Notes under the pieces: model-generated
Seen by the model: only the letters and a program-made list of their open reading frames with translations
Database searches by the model: none
What the model was told of the DNA's origin: nothing
Part shown: positions 1 through 7,569 of the stretch, in pieces
Position numbering within the stretch: the first letter of the stretch is position 1
How the letters are laid out: each line of letters begins with the position of its first letter
From: Alphaproteobacteria bacterium
Lineage (GTDB): Bacteria > Pseudomonadota > Alphaproteobacteria > JAAXGF01
DNA length: 27,372 nucleotides
Assembly: GCA_012267605.1 (NCBI GenBank)
Contig: JAAXGF010000016.1
Span: 1 to 27,372 of the forward strand
Direction of reading: 5' to 3'
Position numbers and translations under genes: made by a program

Positions 1-1
1 G

Positions 2-535
2 TCCTGGAAAGGCGGCCAGGCGCGCGAGAAATGGGTCGCCGAGGGCAAGGCAAAGAACCCGGGCCGCCTGAACGATCTGCGCCACATCGTCTACAAGTCG
101 GCCGACGCACCCTGGCGCCGGGCGCGAAAAAATCTTGGTCTCATGCTGCGCGAAGGACTTTTGAAGGAAAACATCGACGGCGAGGCCCTTTTGTGGGCCC
201 ACGATCGGCTGCTCGCTCGTAGAGAACGCCGGCGAATCCTTATGGTGATATCCGACGGCGCGCCCGTTGATGACAGCACACTCTCGGTAAACGGCGGCAA
301 CTACCTTGAACGCCATTTGCGCGATGTAATCTCGTGGATCGAGAGTCGTTCGCCGGTGGAACTTCTAGCCATCGGAATTGGTCACGACGTAAACCGCTAT
401 TACCGTCGGGCGGTCACCATCGTCAATCCGGAACAGTTGGGCGGAACCATGCTGGGGAAACTCAGTGAATTATTCGACGACGACCCACCTTCGGGCCGGA
501 AAGCAGCTGCTCCAGGCGGTCGCCGATACCATTAA
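2..535 (+). CDS. cobT: Cobaltochelatase subunit CobT, C-terminal part (5' end outside window)
   Basis: CobT is one of the two AAA-type partner subunits (with CobS) of the aerobic, ATP-dependent cobaltochelatase, which inserts Co2+ into hydrogenobyrinic acid a,c-diamide in cytosolic cobalamin synthesis. The frame is open from base 2 and reads SWKGGQAREKW, then the conserved run NPGRLNDLRHIVYKSADAPW, ENIDGEALLWAH, and the C-terminal von Willebrand A part with the metal-site motif ISDGAPVDDSTL and ELLAIGIGHDVNRYYRRAV. These are hallmark CobT C-terminal sequences. The first ATG inside the frame (base 143) lies within this conserved region and is not the start; the N-terminal two thirds lie upstream of the window. 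The protein ends in TAA at 533-535 after a short, basic, family-variable tail. The next gene is convergent, 38 bases away, and I see no clear terminator between them. Identification is very secure. Confidence 0.95.
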   Translation, partial: SWKGGQAREKWVAEGKAKNPGRLNDLRHIVYKSADAPWRRARKNLGLMLREGLLKENIDGEALLWAHDRLLARRERRRILMVISDGAPVDDSTLSVNGGNYLERHLRDVISWIESRSPVELLAIGIGHDVNRYYRRAVTIVNPEQLGGTMLGKLSELFDDDPPSGRKAAAPGGRRYH

Positions 536-573
536 ACGGAAATTGCCGGCAATAGTCGGTCGTATTCGTCGGC

Positions 574-1669
574 CTAGCCATTTCTCAGCGCATAGACCCG
601 AACTTTTCCCTCCCTTCTCTTGACCTCTTGCTCACCGGCCTCGACCAAATTTTCGAGTACGGCGGCTGCGTTCTCGCAAGCTTCTTCCCGCACTTTGTCG
701 ATCAGCTCCTGGCTGACGACAAGATCGCTATCCAAGGTCCTGGTCATGCCTTGCAGACGGCTTGCGGTATTGACCGTATCGCTGATCACCGCGAATTCCA
801 TCGACCCCTCACTGCCGATGTCGCCCAAGACTGCCGGACCATAATGGATCCCTATGCCAACGGATATCTCGCGCCGGCCATTTGCGACGCGCTGTTCGTT
901 CCACCGAGCTAGCTCCGCGAGCATTTTGCGCGCACAGGCGATGGCCTCGGTTGCGTCCTTAGGGCCGGTGTCCGGCGTACCGAAGGTGGCCATTACTTCG
1001 TCACCGATGAATTTCTCCAAGGTGCCGCCATGTTCAAAGATAACTGCTTCCATGCGCCCGAGAAATTCCCGTAGCATTTTCCATTACCTCAGCCGCGGAT
1101 TTTGCCTCGGAGAGGGTGGTAAACCCGCGAATATCGCTGAACAGCGTAACCAGTTTTTGCTCCCGGGGAGGCCCGAACGGCTCGTCGCGATCCGCCAACT
1201 GCTGCACGACGTTGGGCGCGAAGTAGCGAGAAAGGTTCGAGCGCGCACGCTCGGCTGCCAATCGCTGTTCGAATGCTTCCTTGAGGATATCAAGCTGATC
1301 CAAGGTTTTCTTAACGGTGATCAGTAGATCCTGAAAATCGATCGGCTTAGTGACGAAATCGAAAGCGCCCCGGTTCATGGCGGAGCGAATGTTGTCCATG
1401 TCACCGTAGGCAGAAATTATGATCGTCTTGAGCTTGTCATCGAAATCGCTCAAATGTTCCAGTAGCGTCAATCCATCCATTCCAGGCATGTTGATGTCAC
1501 TGATCACCAGGTCGACCTCAGGGCCATTTCGGATTTTTTCCAAGGCCGCATTGCCATTGTCGGCGAATTCAAAACTGAACTCGCCATGACGAATCTCGCG
1601 GCGAAATTTCCGTTGCATCAATTCCTGAAGATCGAGTTCGTCATCGACCACGAGGATGTTTGCTGGCAT
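574..1669 (-). pseudogene. Receiver domain fused to class III adenylate/guanylate cyclase, split by a one-base frameshift
   Basis: Two overlapping frames (1669 down to 1034, and 1077 down to 574) together make one about 364-residue protein. The first gives a receiver domain (MPANILVVDDE, phospho-acceptor D58 in LVISDINMPG, K108 in VTKP), a helical linker (about 120-165) and the start of a class III cyclase (LFSDIRGFT, metal Asp about D179). The second gives the rest: EKFIGDEVMATFG (Lys about 219, second metal Asp about 223), then SDTVNTASRL with the transition-state Asn and Arg. The break lies in a run of four A on the coding strand (1077-1080): removing one A joins AAEVME directly to MLREFLG. 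It may be a real mutation, phase variation or a base-calling error. The position that normally carries Thr or Asp for adenine selection appears to be Ala (EFAVISDTVN), so the choice of ATP or GTP is uncertain. The start at 1669 follows an AGGAG and overlaps the preceding response-regulator gene by 29 bases. It is the last gene of the operon and ends in TAG. Confidence 0.85.
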
Positions 1670-2066
1670 GGACCTGGCTCCTACGACTTGCGAGCATCTT
1701 TGAAATGGTGGTTCTGAGTTTGTCGAAATCGAGCGGTTTGGTGAGGAAATCGGCTGCACCGATTTCGAATGCGGAACTCCGGTTCTTATCATCGCCATAG
1801 GCGGTAATCATGGCGACCGGCAATTGCGGCCAGATTCGCTTTACCTGTTTCAATAAATCAATACCGGTCATCCCCGGCATGTTGATGTCCGATAGAATCA
1901 AGATGACCTCGGGGTCTAACCCGGTTCGTAGCTGATTGAGTGCGTCCTCGCCGGATATCGCAAACTGTAACGAAAATTCGCCGTTGCGCAATTCCCGGCG
2001 AAAACGGCGCTTGAAGAGTTCGACGATGTCCGGTTCGTCATCGACAACGAGAACTGAAACGGTCAA
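1641..2066 (-). CDS. Single-domain response regulator (receiver only)
   Basis: This 141-residue protein is a CheY-like receiver domain with no output domain. It has the acidic pair at D9/D10 (VLVVDDEPD), the phospho-acceptor D60 in LILSDINMPGM, the conserved Thr in AMITAYG and the Lys in FLTKPLDF. A basic tail follows (RRSQVHASKHPRGR). It starts at an ATG overlapping the TGA of the upstream kinase (ATGA), and its own end overlaps the start of the receiver-cyclase gene, so the three are translationally coupled. Its receiver resembles that of the next gene, including the shared FRRE-R-GEFS stretch after helix 1, which suggests a local duplication. Inference: it receives phosphate from the adjacent histidine kinase and serves as a phosphate sink or a separate output next to the cyclase branch. 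Confidence 0.9.
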   Translation of the reverse strand: MTVSVLVVDDEPDIVELFKRRFRRELRNGEFSLQFAISGEDALNQLRTGLDPEVILILSDINMPGMTGIDLLKQVKRIWPQLPVAMITAYGDDKNRSSAFEIGAADFLTKPLDFDKLRTTISKMLASRRSQVHASKHPRGR

Positions 2067-4120
2067 GCCTCAGCCTCCACTGAATCTCTCATGCGCCGTG
2101 GCAAACGAATACAGAATTCCGTATGGTCATTTATTTCACTGGTGACGTCGATCTGACCGCCATGCACCTTAACGATGATGTCATAGGTCATGGACAGCCC
2201 TAAACCGGTCCCCTCGTTGGTTGGCTTGGTGGTAAAGAATGGATTGAACAATTGTTCCTTGATATCCAGCGGTATGCCAACCCCGTTGTCCGAGACCCGT
2301 ATTTCAACTGTTTCGCCGTCGCCACTTGTAGCGACAGAAATCCTGGGCTCATACGCGTTGTTTGGATGCTCGCGCACCCGCTGCTTAACCGCGTAAAACG
2401 CGTTGCTGAAGATATTCACCAGTACCCGGATGATATCCTGCGGCACAACTTCCGCGTTGCCCGCCTCCGCGTCGAGATTGTGCTCCATCGTCGCCGTGAA
2501 ACTCTTATCGCGCGCCCGTTCACCGTGGTACGCAAGCTGAAGTGCCTCTTCAACGAGCGCGTTTACCTCGGCAATTTTCCGGTCCGTTGAGTCGCCACGA
2601 GCATGAAGAAGCATTGACTTAACGATCGCGTCGGCCCTTTTACCGTGGTGATGAACTTTCGAAAGGTCGCCCTTCAGGGTATCTATCAGGTCATCGATAT
2701 CGTCACGTGTGTCATCGTTGAAATTCTTGGCAACCGGCTCAAGAGCCTCGTTCAATTCGTCGAGCAGTTCGATCGACACTTCGGAAAAATTATTGACGAA
2801 ATTGAGCGGGTTCTTGATTTCATGAGCAATGCCCGCTGTCAGCTGACCGAGCGAGGCCATTTTTTCCGACTGAACAAGTTGCTCCTGAGTTTGCTTTAGC
2901 TTTTCCAGGGACTGTTCAGCCGCGTCCTTCGCCGCGCGAAGCTCTTCCTCAGCGCGATCCCGTTCCAATGTTGTGTCCCGAAACACCTCGAGGGCACGCA
3001 CCATGCCACCGATCTCATCGGTACGATTCCTCCCGGTTAAATCGACGTTCGTTTTTCCGTCAGCGAGTTCGAGCATGTCACGGGCAAGCGATTCCAGAGG
3101 CGGCTTTATGCCGCCGATGATAGCGACGCAGAGCGCAAAAATGACCGCGATAACCACGGGCAGTAGGATGAGCGCCAACCAGTATTCGGTGGTCACTGTA
3201 TCGTTGAGCACTCCGAGCACTCGGCGCAGATCGTCTCGCACGCGGTCCTCCACCCGCTTGAGCAAGTTGATCCGCGCCGTCGTCGTATCGTACCAGTCCT
3301 TAGCCTTGACTCGACTCATCCCTCGCACTTGTGCGCTCTCGAGGGCGATTTTTCTCATGGCCCGATAGCGTGCGACAACGGGCTCATCCAGAGTATCATG
3401 CATGAACTGGCGTTGTTCTTGGCTCGCATAGATGTTGAAGATGCTGAAAAAGATGTCCTGTCCCTCAACCACTCGCACGAACTTTAAATAGTCATCGGGC
3501 GCAAATTGCCCTATGGCGAACGCCGCCGCGGCAATAGCGCGTTCGCGTCCAGCCCGCTCCTTGGCTTCGAGAATGGCTATGTACGTCGTTATCGCTTTGG
3601 TAACTCTCTCGTCGGTACTGACGAAACCGATATGGGAGATGATGCTTATCAAATCCGCATTTGTATCCGAATACGATTTTATAACGACTGATGGAGAACG
3701 CCGCCTCTTTAACACGGATTCTCGACCACCGACCAATTCCGCAACCGACTGGGCGGCGGCCTCGAACCGGTCGGTTACGGACATTGGTACCTTCATGTCG
3801 AAGAAAGCCCGCATCTCGTCCTGAAAGTTACTTATCGCGCCATCCGTCCGTTCGTATTGCTCAGGAAGCAAATCCGCGAATTCTTGACTTCCGTGGCTGC
3901 CAAGAAAACCTGCCGACAGCCCGCGTTCCTTCTGCAATTCATGCACTACGGCACTAATAGCCGGGGAAATATTCACCAGCGCCAGCTGGTCCCTAGTTTC
4001 GTGAACGTGCCCGAGATTTTCGCGCACGACGACCATGCCCAGAATCACCAACGCGGTGATTGGCAGGATAGTAAGGAGGATGATCCACGTACTGATCTTG
4101 AATCGGCTTATCAGATGCAT
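2063..4120 (-). CDS. Membrane sensor histidine kinase with nitrate/nitrite-sensing (NIT) domain
   Basis: This 685-residue kinase has a transmembrane helix at about 10-31, a large helical extracytoplasmic domain at about 45-300 starting with the NIT-type signature ISAVVHELQKERGLSAGFL, and a second transmembrane helix at about 316-340. A HAMP domain and a coiled coil (about 340-430) follow. The kinase core has the H-box GQLTAGIAHEIKNPLNFVNN with phospho-acceptor H433, N-box (NIFSNAFYAV), G1 (DNGVGIP), F (FNPFFTTKP) and G2 (GTGLGLSM). NIT domains (Pfam NIT family) are known or predicted to bind nitrate or nitrite; the ligand here is inferred from the family only. AAGGAG about 9 bases before the ATG supports the start, and a hairpin precedes it. 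It heads an operon with two response regulators, so one sensor probably controls a single-domain receiver and a receiver-cyclase. No receiver is fused to this kinase. Confidence 0.92.
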   Translation of the reverse strand: MHLISRFKISTWIILLTILPITALVILGMVVVRENLGHVHETRDQLALVNISPAISAVVHELQKERGLSAGFLGSHGSQEFADLLPEQYERTDGAISNFQDEMRAFFDMKVPMSVTDRFEAAAQSVAELVGGRESVLKRRRSPSVVIKSYSDTNADLISIISHIGFVSTDERVTKAITTYIAILEAKERAGRERAIAAAAFAIGQFAPDDYLKFVRVVEGQDIFFSIFNIYASQEQRQFMHDTLDEPVVARYRAMRKIALESAQVRGMSRVKAKDWYDTTTARINLLKRVEDRVRDDLRRVLGVLNDTVTTEYWLALILLPVVIAVIFALCVAIIGGIKPPLESLARDMLELADGKTNVDLTGRNRTDEIGGMVRALEVFRDTTLERDRAEEELRAAKDAAEQSLEKLKQTQEQLVQSEKMASLGQLTAGIAHEIKNPLNFVNNFSEVSIELLDELNEALEPVAKNFNDDTRDDIDDLIDTLKGDLSKVHHHGKRADAIVKSMLLHARGDSTDRKIAEVNALVEEALQLAYHGERARDKSFTATMEHNLDAEAGNAEVVPQDIIRVLVNIFSNAFYAVKQRVREHPNNAYEPRISVATSGDGETVEIRVSDNGVGIPLDIKEQLFNPFFTTKPTNEGTGLGLSMTYDIIVKVHGGQIDVTSEINDHTEFCIRLPRRMRDSVEAEA

Positions 4121-4579
4121 CCCTCAAGCTCCTTTCTTATCCGGCATCGATCGGATACCGGAATTCGCATGCCGAAATTCGTAGCACCCATGGAATTCGA
4201 AGGCAATTCTGGCCCCGATTGGTCACAATCGACAGCAGATTCGACCGATCAGTCAGGATACCGACGAACACGAACGTAATCACGCAACGAACTGCTCGGC
4301 GAGCAAAAAACGAAACCAGAAACGGGCGCAGCTTTCAGAAATTGGCGGGTGTCGATTCTCACTTCAACCTCAAACCAATGCCTAACCCTACTCCGCCCAT
4401 CGTCGAACGCGACGTTGTGCCCAGCAGGTCGCTTTTGGAAGCGCGGATTTAACTCATGTTTTCGTTAGGATATCGTAACAGTCAGCTATCTAAACCTAAG
4501 AACCAAATTTTAAGCGGAACAGCTACGAGCTCTATACGACAGCGATGGAGTCAAGATAGTCGAGATTCTTTTATCCAAT
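4121..4579. other. Intergenic region between the kinase operon and the hydrolase gene
   Basis: These 459 bases contain no convincing gene: open frames on either strand are short, lack ribosome binding sites and resemble no known family. It should hold the promoter of the minus-strand kinase operon and the end of the rpmB-hydrolase transcript. I can point to one leader hairpin (4141-4161) and an imperfect dyad around GCATGC (about 4160-4181), but no promoter with good spacing and no terminator with a T tract. Confidence 0.5.
4141..4161 (-). promoter_or_regulatory. Hairpin just upstream of the kinase ribosome binding site
   Basis: On the minus strand CCGGTATC and GATGCCGG form an 8-bp stem (one G-U pair) around a 5-base loop. 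It ends about 20 bases before the kinase ATG at 4120 and a few bases before the AAGGAG. It could be a leader RNA structure or a DNA operator. No T tract follows, so it is not a terminator. Function is unknown. Confidence 0.35.
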
Positions 4580-5350
4580 TCAAAGGTTGGCATCAAAGAA
4601 AGCGAGCGTGCGCGTCCAGGCCAATGCGGCATCCTCCTCGTCGTAGCGACCCGCAGTGGGATTAGCAAAGGCATGCTGGGCGTCATACCAATAACTCGTT
4701 AATGCCTTGCCGGCCTTGGACATCTCCCGCTCGAAACCCGATACCATGTCTCTGGTTATCCAGCCGTCGTGGGTTGCGAAGTGGCCGAGCACCGGCCCAG
4801 ACAGCGTTGCTAGCTCAGCCGCTGATTTCGCGACATCGCCATAGTAAACAACAGTCGCGTCCACTGACCGTATCAACGATGCGTTGAGCGACCAACCACC
4901 GCCGAAACACCAGCCGACGGTGCCCAGCTTGTCGGATGCAACATCCCGCTTTCTCAGCCAATCAATCCAACTGGCCAAAATATCTCTCACCGCTCGCGGA
5001 TCAACGTCGTTCATATAGGTGTGGGCTTCCGTGGGATCTGCGGTGACCCTGCCATCGTACAAATCGACGGCCAGCGCCCAATAGCCCTTAGCCGCGAGGT
5101 CGGCGGCAACGGCCTTGATCTGATCGTTAAGACCCCACCACTCGTGCACCAAGAGTACGGTTGGTGCCGGTTTTCGTCCAGGCTCGGCAAGCGCTGCATG
5201 AACTGACCGCCCACCCGCCGTCGTAAGGTTTATCGTCGACAGATCCGCTGCCGCAGCGCGGGCAAGCGTGGGATCGGCAAGAATCCGAGCGAGTAGATGA
5301 CCAGCGACTCCCGTCGCCAATCCTTTGATCACTGCGCGACGGGCTAACAT
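4580..5350 (-). CDS. Tat-exported dienelactone hydrolase family protein
   Basis: This 256-residue alpha/beta hydrolase of the dienelactone hydrolase family opens LLVHEWWGLNDQI, and has the nucleophile elbow GWCFGGGWS with C148, acid D195 in ATHDGW and H226 in DAQHAFANP, the family's Cys-Asp-His triad. The N-terminus has a twin-arginine signal (LARRAVIKGLA, then a hydrophobic stretch to about residue 35), so folded export to the periplasm is likely. I chose the ATG at 5350; a longer frame up to 5536 runs through rpmB and gives non-homologous sequence. The ribosome binding site is weak. The gene lies 25 bases behind rpmB on the same strand and is probably cotranscribed with it. Real substrates of exported members are mostly unknown; activity on dienelactone is not implied. 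Confidence 0.88.
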   Translation of the reverse strand: MLARRAVIKGLATGVAGHLLARILADPTLARAAAADLSTINLTTAGGRSVHAALAEPGRKPAPTVLLVHEWWGLNDQIKAVAADLAAKGYWALAVDLYDGRVTADPTEAHTYMNDVDPRAVRDILASWIDWLRKRDVASDKLGTVGWCFGGGWSLNASLIRSVDATVVYYGDVAKSAAELATLSGPVLGHFATHDGWITRDMVSGFEREMSKAGKALTSYWYDAQHAFANPTAGRYDEEDAALAWTRTLAFFDANL

Positions 5351-5375
5351 GATCGGTAACAGTCCGCAGGAAGAG

Positions 5376-5666
5376 TTATTCGGTTTTCGAACGTTGTTTT
5401 TTAATACGCCGCTTGAAACGCCGCGCCTCAATGGACAGCTTCGCGTCCGGTGTCGCCAACAGATAAGTGTCGAGCCCGCCCTTATGGTCGATCGTGCGTA
5501 ACACATAGGCGCTCGCTCGCACGCGAAGGGACGCACCCAACGTATCGCTGAAGAGCGAAACCGGCTGAAGGTTTGGAAGGTATCGCCTGCGCGTCTTATT
5601 GTGCGCGTGACTCACGTTATTGCCAGCTTGGACTCGCTTGCCGGAAAGCGCGCACACCCGAGACAT
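5376..5666 (-). CDS. rpmB: 50S ribosomal protein L28
   Basis: The 96-residue sequence matches bacterial L28 throughout: MSRVCALSGKRVQAGNNVSH, HNKTRRRYLPNLQPVSL, a middle SLRVRASAYVLRTIDHKGGLD and the basic end ARRFKRRIKKQ. It is a structural protein of the large ribosomal subunit. The length is that of the long alphaproteobacterial form. The ATG at 5666 follows a GAGG about 8 bases upstream and a strong promoter ends about 30 bases before it. The hydrolase gene follows at 25 bases. As far as I recall, rpmB and cobT lie close together in many alphaproteobacteria; here a kinase operon separates them. Confidence 0.97.
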   Translation of the reverse strand: MSRVCALSGKRVQAGNNVSHAHNKTRRRYLPNLQPVSLFSDTLGASLRVRASAYVLRTIDHKGGLDTYLLATPDAKLSIEARRFKRRIKKQRSKTE

Positions 5667-5702
5667 TGGACCAACCTCACGTAAGTCAGATACAGCCGGC
5701 GA

Positions 5703-5731
5703 TCTATAGACAGCAAGGTGCGAACAGTCAA
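5703..5731 (-). promoter_or_regulatory. Sigma70-type promoter of rpmB
   Basis: On the minus strand TTGACT (5731-5726) and TATAGA (5708-5703) are separated by exactly 17 bases. Transcription would start near 5696, leaving a leader of about 30 bases before the rpmB ATG. This is the cleanest promoter I can see in the window and fits a highly expressed ribosomal protein gene. Confidence 0.75.
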
Positions 5732-5836
5732 GCCTGATTGAAGGAGGAACTTACTAACAGCCTGTAAACATTAGCTGGCAAACAATTGCTCGATACTTCT
5801 CTTCGAACACCGCCGTTCCTTTGAAAATTAGTCTCC

Positions 5837-7077
5837 CTAGTTCGTTGACGTTGGACTCGATAGCGACAGCGCTTCCATGTAGAAGCCAACGACGTGGTAG
5901 CCGATTGTCTTCCTCAACTCTCTCGAACTCTTGCCAGAGTTAACAAAGCTATCCCTGGTCCAACCCCCATACTCCTGATCCACATAGTGGATACGGGCAA
6001 AATCCTGGGCCTTCTGATATATGGGCCACAAGTCGTCCCGTCCGTGCCGTGTCGCAAATTGAACCGTCGCCCGCATCAGTTCTGCTTGCGCCCACCACTG
6101 ATTCCCTCCACTCGGATTGCGCCCGGCATAATCGGTCTGTCCTGCAAGCCTACCGGTGTGTTCGTCGAAACCATGGTCAATCGCGAAATCCATCATCCGT
6201 TCGGCCATGTCACGATAACGCTCGTCAAGCCCCTTCTCGACGGCGCGGCCTAGAAAGTATGCCCACTCGAGTTGATGGCCCAAATCCACAAAACCATCGC
6301 CAGCATCGTCCAATGGCGCGAACGTTAGCGGGTCAAACCATTCGGGCAGGCAACCAGACTTCTGTATCAACCGCACCTCAAGAAAGTGGGCAATCGCTTC
6401 GATATCTGACCATACTTCGTTGGAGCCGGTCACCTCGTGAAGAATCAGGAGCGCATCAAAAAGATGCATAAGGGGTACATTCCTCCAAGCGCGCATTTCG
6501 ATATCCGAACCCAGGCGGTCGGACTCTTGGCTGGCGAGTCGTCGTGCCGCCTTTAAACCATGCCAAACCTCGGTGCGCCATGTATCTAATGCCGCTTGCA
6601 AAAACGCCTGATCGCCCGTCACGCGATAGGCGTGCGACAGCCCGAATATGGCGAACGAATAGCTGTACGGATGCACCCCTTCTTGGACGCGCTGGCTCTG
6701 CGACCTAACACTACGGTACCAACCGCCATTGTTTGGATTTCGCATCTTGTCGAGGAGAAAGTCGCCGCCTGATTGCACCGCCTCTTTGAACTGCACGTCG
6801 CCGGTCAGGTCATAACCCGCCGCAAAGATATAGAGAAGTTGATTCATCGCGACCAAGGAAACCCAGCCGTTGCCTTTCATCGGCATCCAGGTTCGATCAA
6901 ACTTGGTACGATAGAAACCGCTTTCGTCCAGCGTTTGTTACAGCCATGGACGTATAGCGGCTTCCGCCTCCGCCCGAAGACGGGACTTGTCGACGTCACC
7001 ACCCGCCTGATCCGATGAGTTGTCACATGCGCTCGCAACAAAAAAATGCAAAGCAACAGACCGGCGAATTTTTTCAC
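5837..7077 (-). pseudogene. AGE-family (N-acylglucosamine 2-epimerase fold) lipoprotein with a frameshift and an internal stop
   Basis: The intact part (ATG at 6886 to TAG at 5837, 349 residues) is an (alpha/alpha)6-barrel protein of the N-acylglucosamine 2-epimerase family. Motifs include YSYSFAIFGLSHAYRVTGD, the conserved VDLGHQLEWAYFLGRA, QWWAQAEL and a C-terminal GGWTRDSF. Relatives interconvert free sugars such as mannose, glucose and fructose or N-acyl hexosamines. Family N-terminal sequence continues upstream of 6886: TLDESGFYRTKFDRTW, then an in-frame TAA at 6938-6940, then AEAEAAIRPWL, and further up VASACDNSSDQAGG, which looks like a lipobox. A GTG at 7077 starts VKKFAGLLLCIF in another frame; the two frames meet in a run of seven T (complement of 7040-7046), where one extra T would restore a lipoprotein signal. 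So the gene carries two lesions in its first 50 codons. Either it is decaying, or a shorter cytosolic form is made from 6886, or both are sequence errors. Confidence 0.75.
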
Positions 7078-7289
7078 CTTCAGTATCCGAAAGGTACCAT
7101 CACGTGAAAGATGCTTTTCGCGGAAATCCAAGCGAATCACCCCGCCAACGGCTATCGGCAATTGAATGAAAGTTTGGCTCCAAGCGCCCTCCTGGACTTC
7201 GGCGTAACGGTTCTAAAGGGGCCTGCAAACAGTTGATTTTGGCGCGCGCGATTGCGCAACCCTTCACCAAAGGTTGAGTGCCAAATTCG
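7078..7289. other. Short spacer upstream of the AGE-family gene
   Basis: About 210 bases between yqaE and the AGE-family gene. The minus strand contains a TTG-initiated open frame (from 7161) continuous with the VKKFAG signal sequence, but its first 28 residues resemble nothing and I prefer the GTG at 7077. I see no clear promoter or terminator here. Confidence 0.35.
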
Positions 7290-7451
7290 TCACGACTTTT
7301 TCACGACCAGCCACAAAGCATAAATCATCCCGGGGACGACGAAGAACAGACACAACAAAATGTTGATCCAAAAGTGCAGCGTAATCCCTACGGTTAGGAA
7401 AGCGGCAACAGGCGGTATGAAAATCGCCAGTATGATTCTCAACAAGTCCAA
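7290..7451 (-). CDS. YqaE/Pmp3 family small membrane protein, TTG start
   Basis: This 53-residue protein reads MDLLRIILAIFIPPVAAFLT, then VGITLHFWINILLCLFFVVP, then GMIYALWLVVKKS. It is a textbook YqaE/Pmp3 (UPF0057) protein: two transmembrane helices, the PP turn after helix 1, HFWINILL at the start of helix 2 and PG-IYALW near the end. Eukaryotic Pmp3 affects membrane potential and salt tolerance; bacterial members are often stress-induced but poorly understood. The start is TTG, supported by GGGAGGG five bases upstream; no ATG or GTG in frame gives a full-length protein. It is short and has a rare start, so automatic gene callers could miss it. It lies alone on the minus strand between meaB and the AGE-family gene. 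Confidence 0.9.
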   Translation of the reverse strand: MDLLRIILAIFIPPVAAFLTVGITLHFWINILLCLFFVVPGMIYALWLVVKKS

Positions 7452-7518
7452 TGGTCCCTCCCATTTCAATCAAGCCCCGATTTTAACAAACAGTCGTGAA
7501 TCAAGGAATGGTGAAACT

Positions 7519-7537
7519 AGCTCCAAACGCGGGAGCT
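7519..7537 (-). terminator. Possible weak terminator after meaB
   Basis: On the minus strand AGCTCC and GGAGCT form a 6-bp stem with a 7-base loop, followed by AGTTT, about 32 bases past the meaB stop. The stem is short and the T tract poor, so this is only a candidate end of the prfB-mcm-meaB transcript. Confidence 0.3.
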
Positions 7538-7569
7538 GGAAATCCATGTTTTGCGGCTTGGGATTCCTA

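Noticed and set aside
542..553. Palindrome ATTGCCGGCAAT after cobT as terminator
   Set aside because: There is no loop and no T tract, so it cannot act as an intrinsic terminator as written.
4293..4310. TGCTCG-G-CGAGCA followed by A run as terminator
   Set aside because: The A run follows on the plus strand, and on the minus strand the T run comes before the stem; the loop is only one base.
5351..5536. Longer start for the hydrolase at 5536
   Set aside because: The extension lies in rpmB and would bury the Tat signal peptide.
7264..7473. Minus-strand 69-codon frame over the yqaE locus
   Set aside because: It overlaps the yqaE gene in another frame and has no family features, whereas the yqaE frame is a near-perfect family match.
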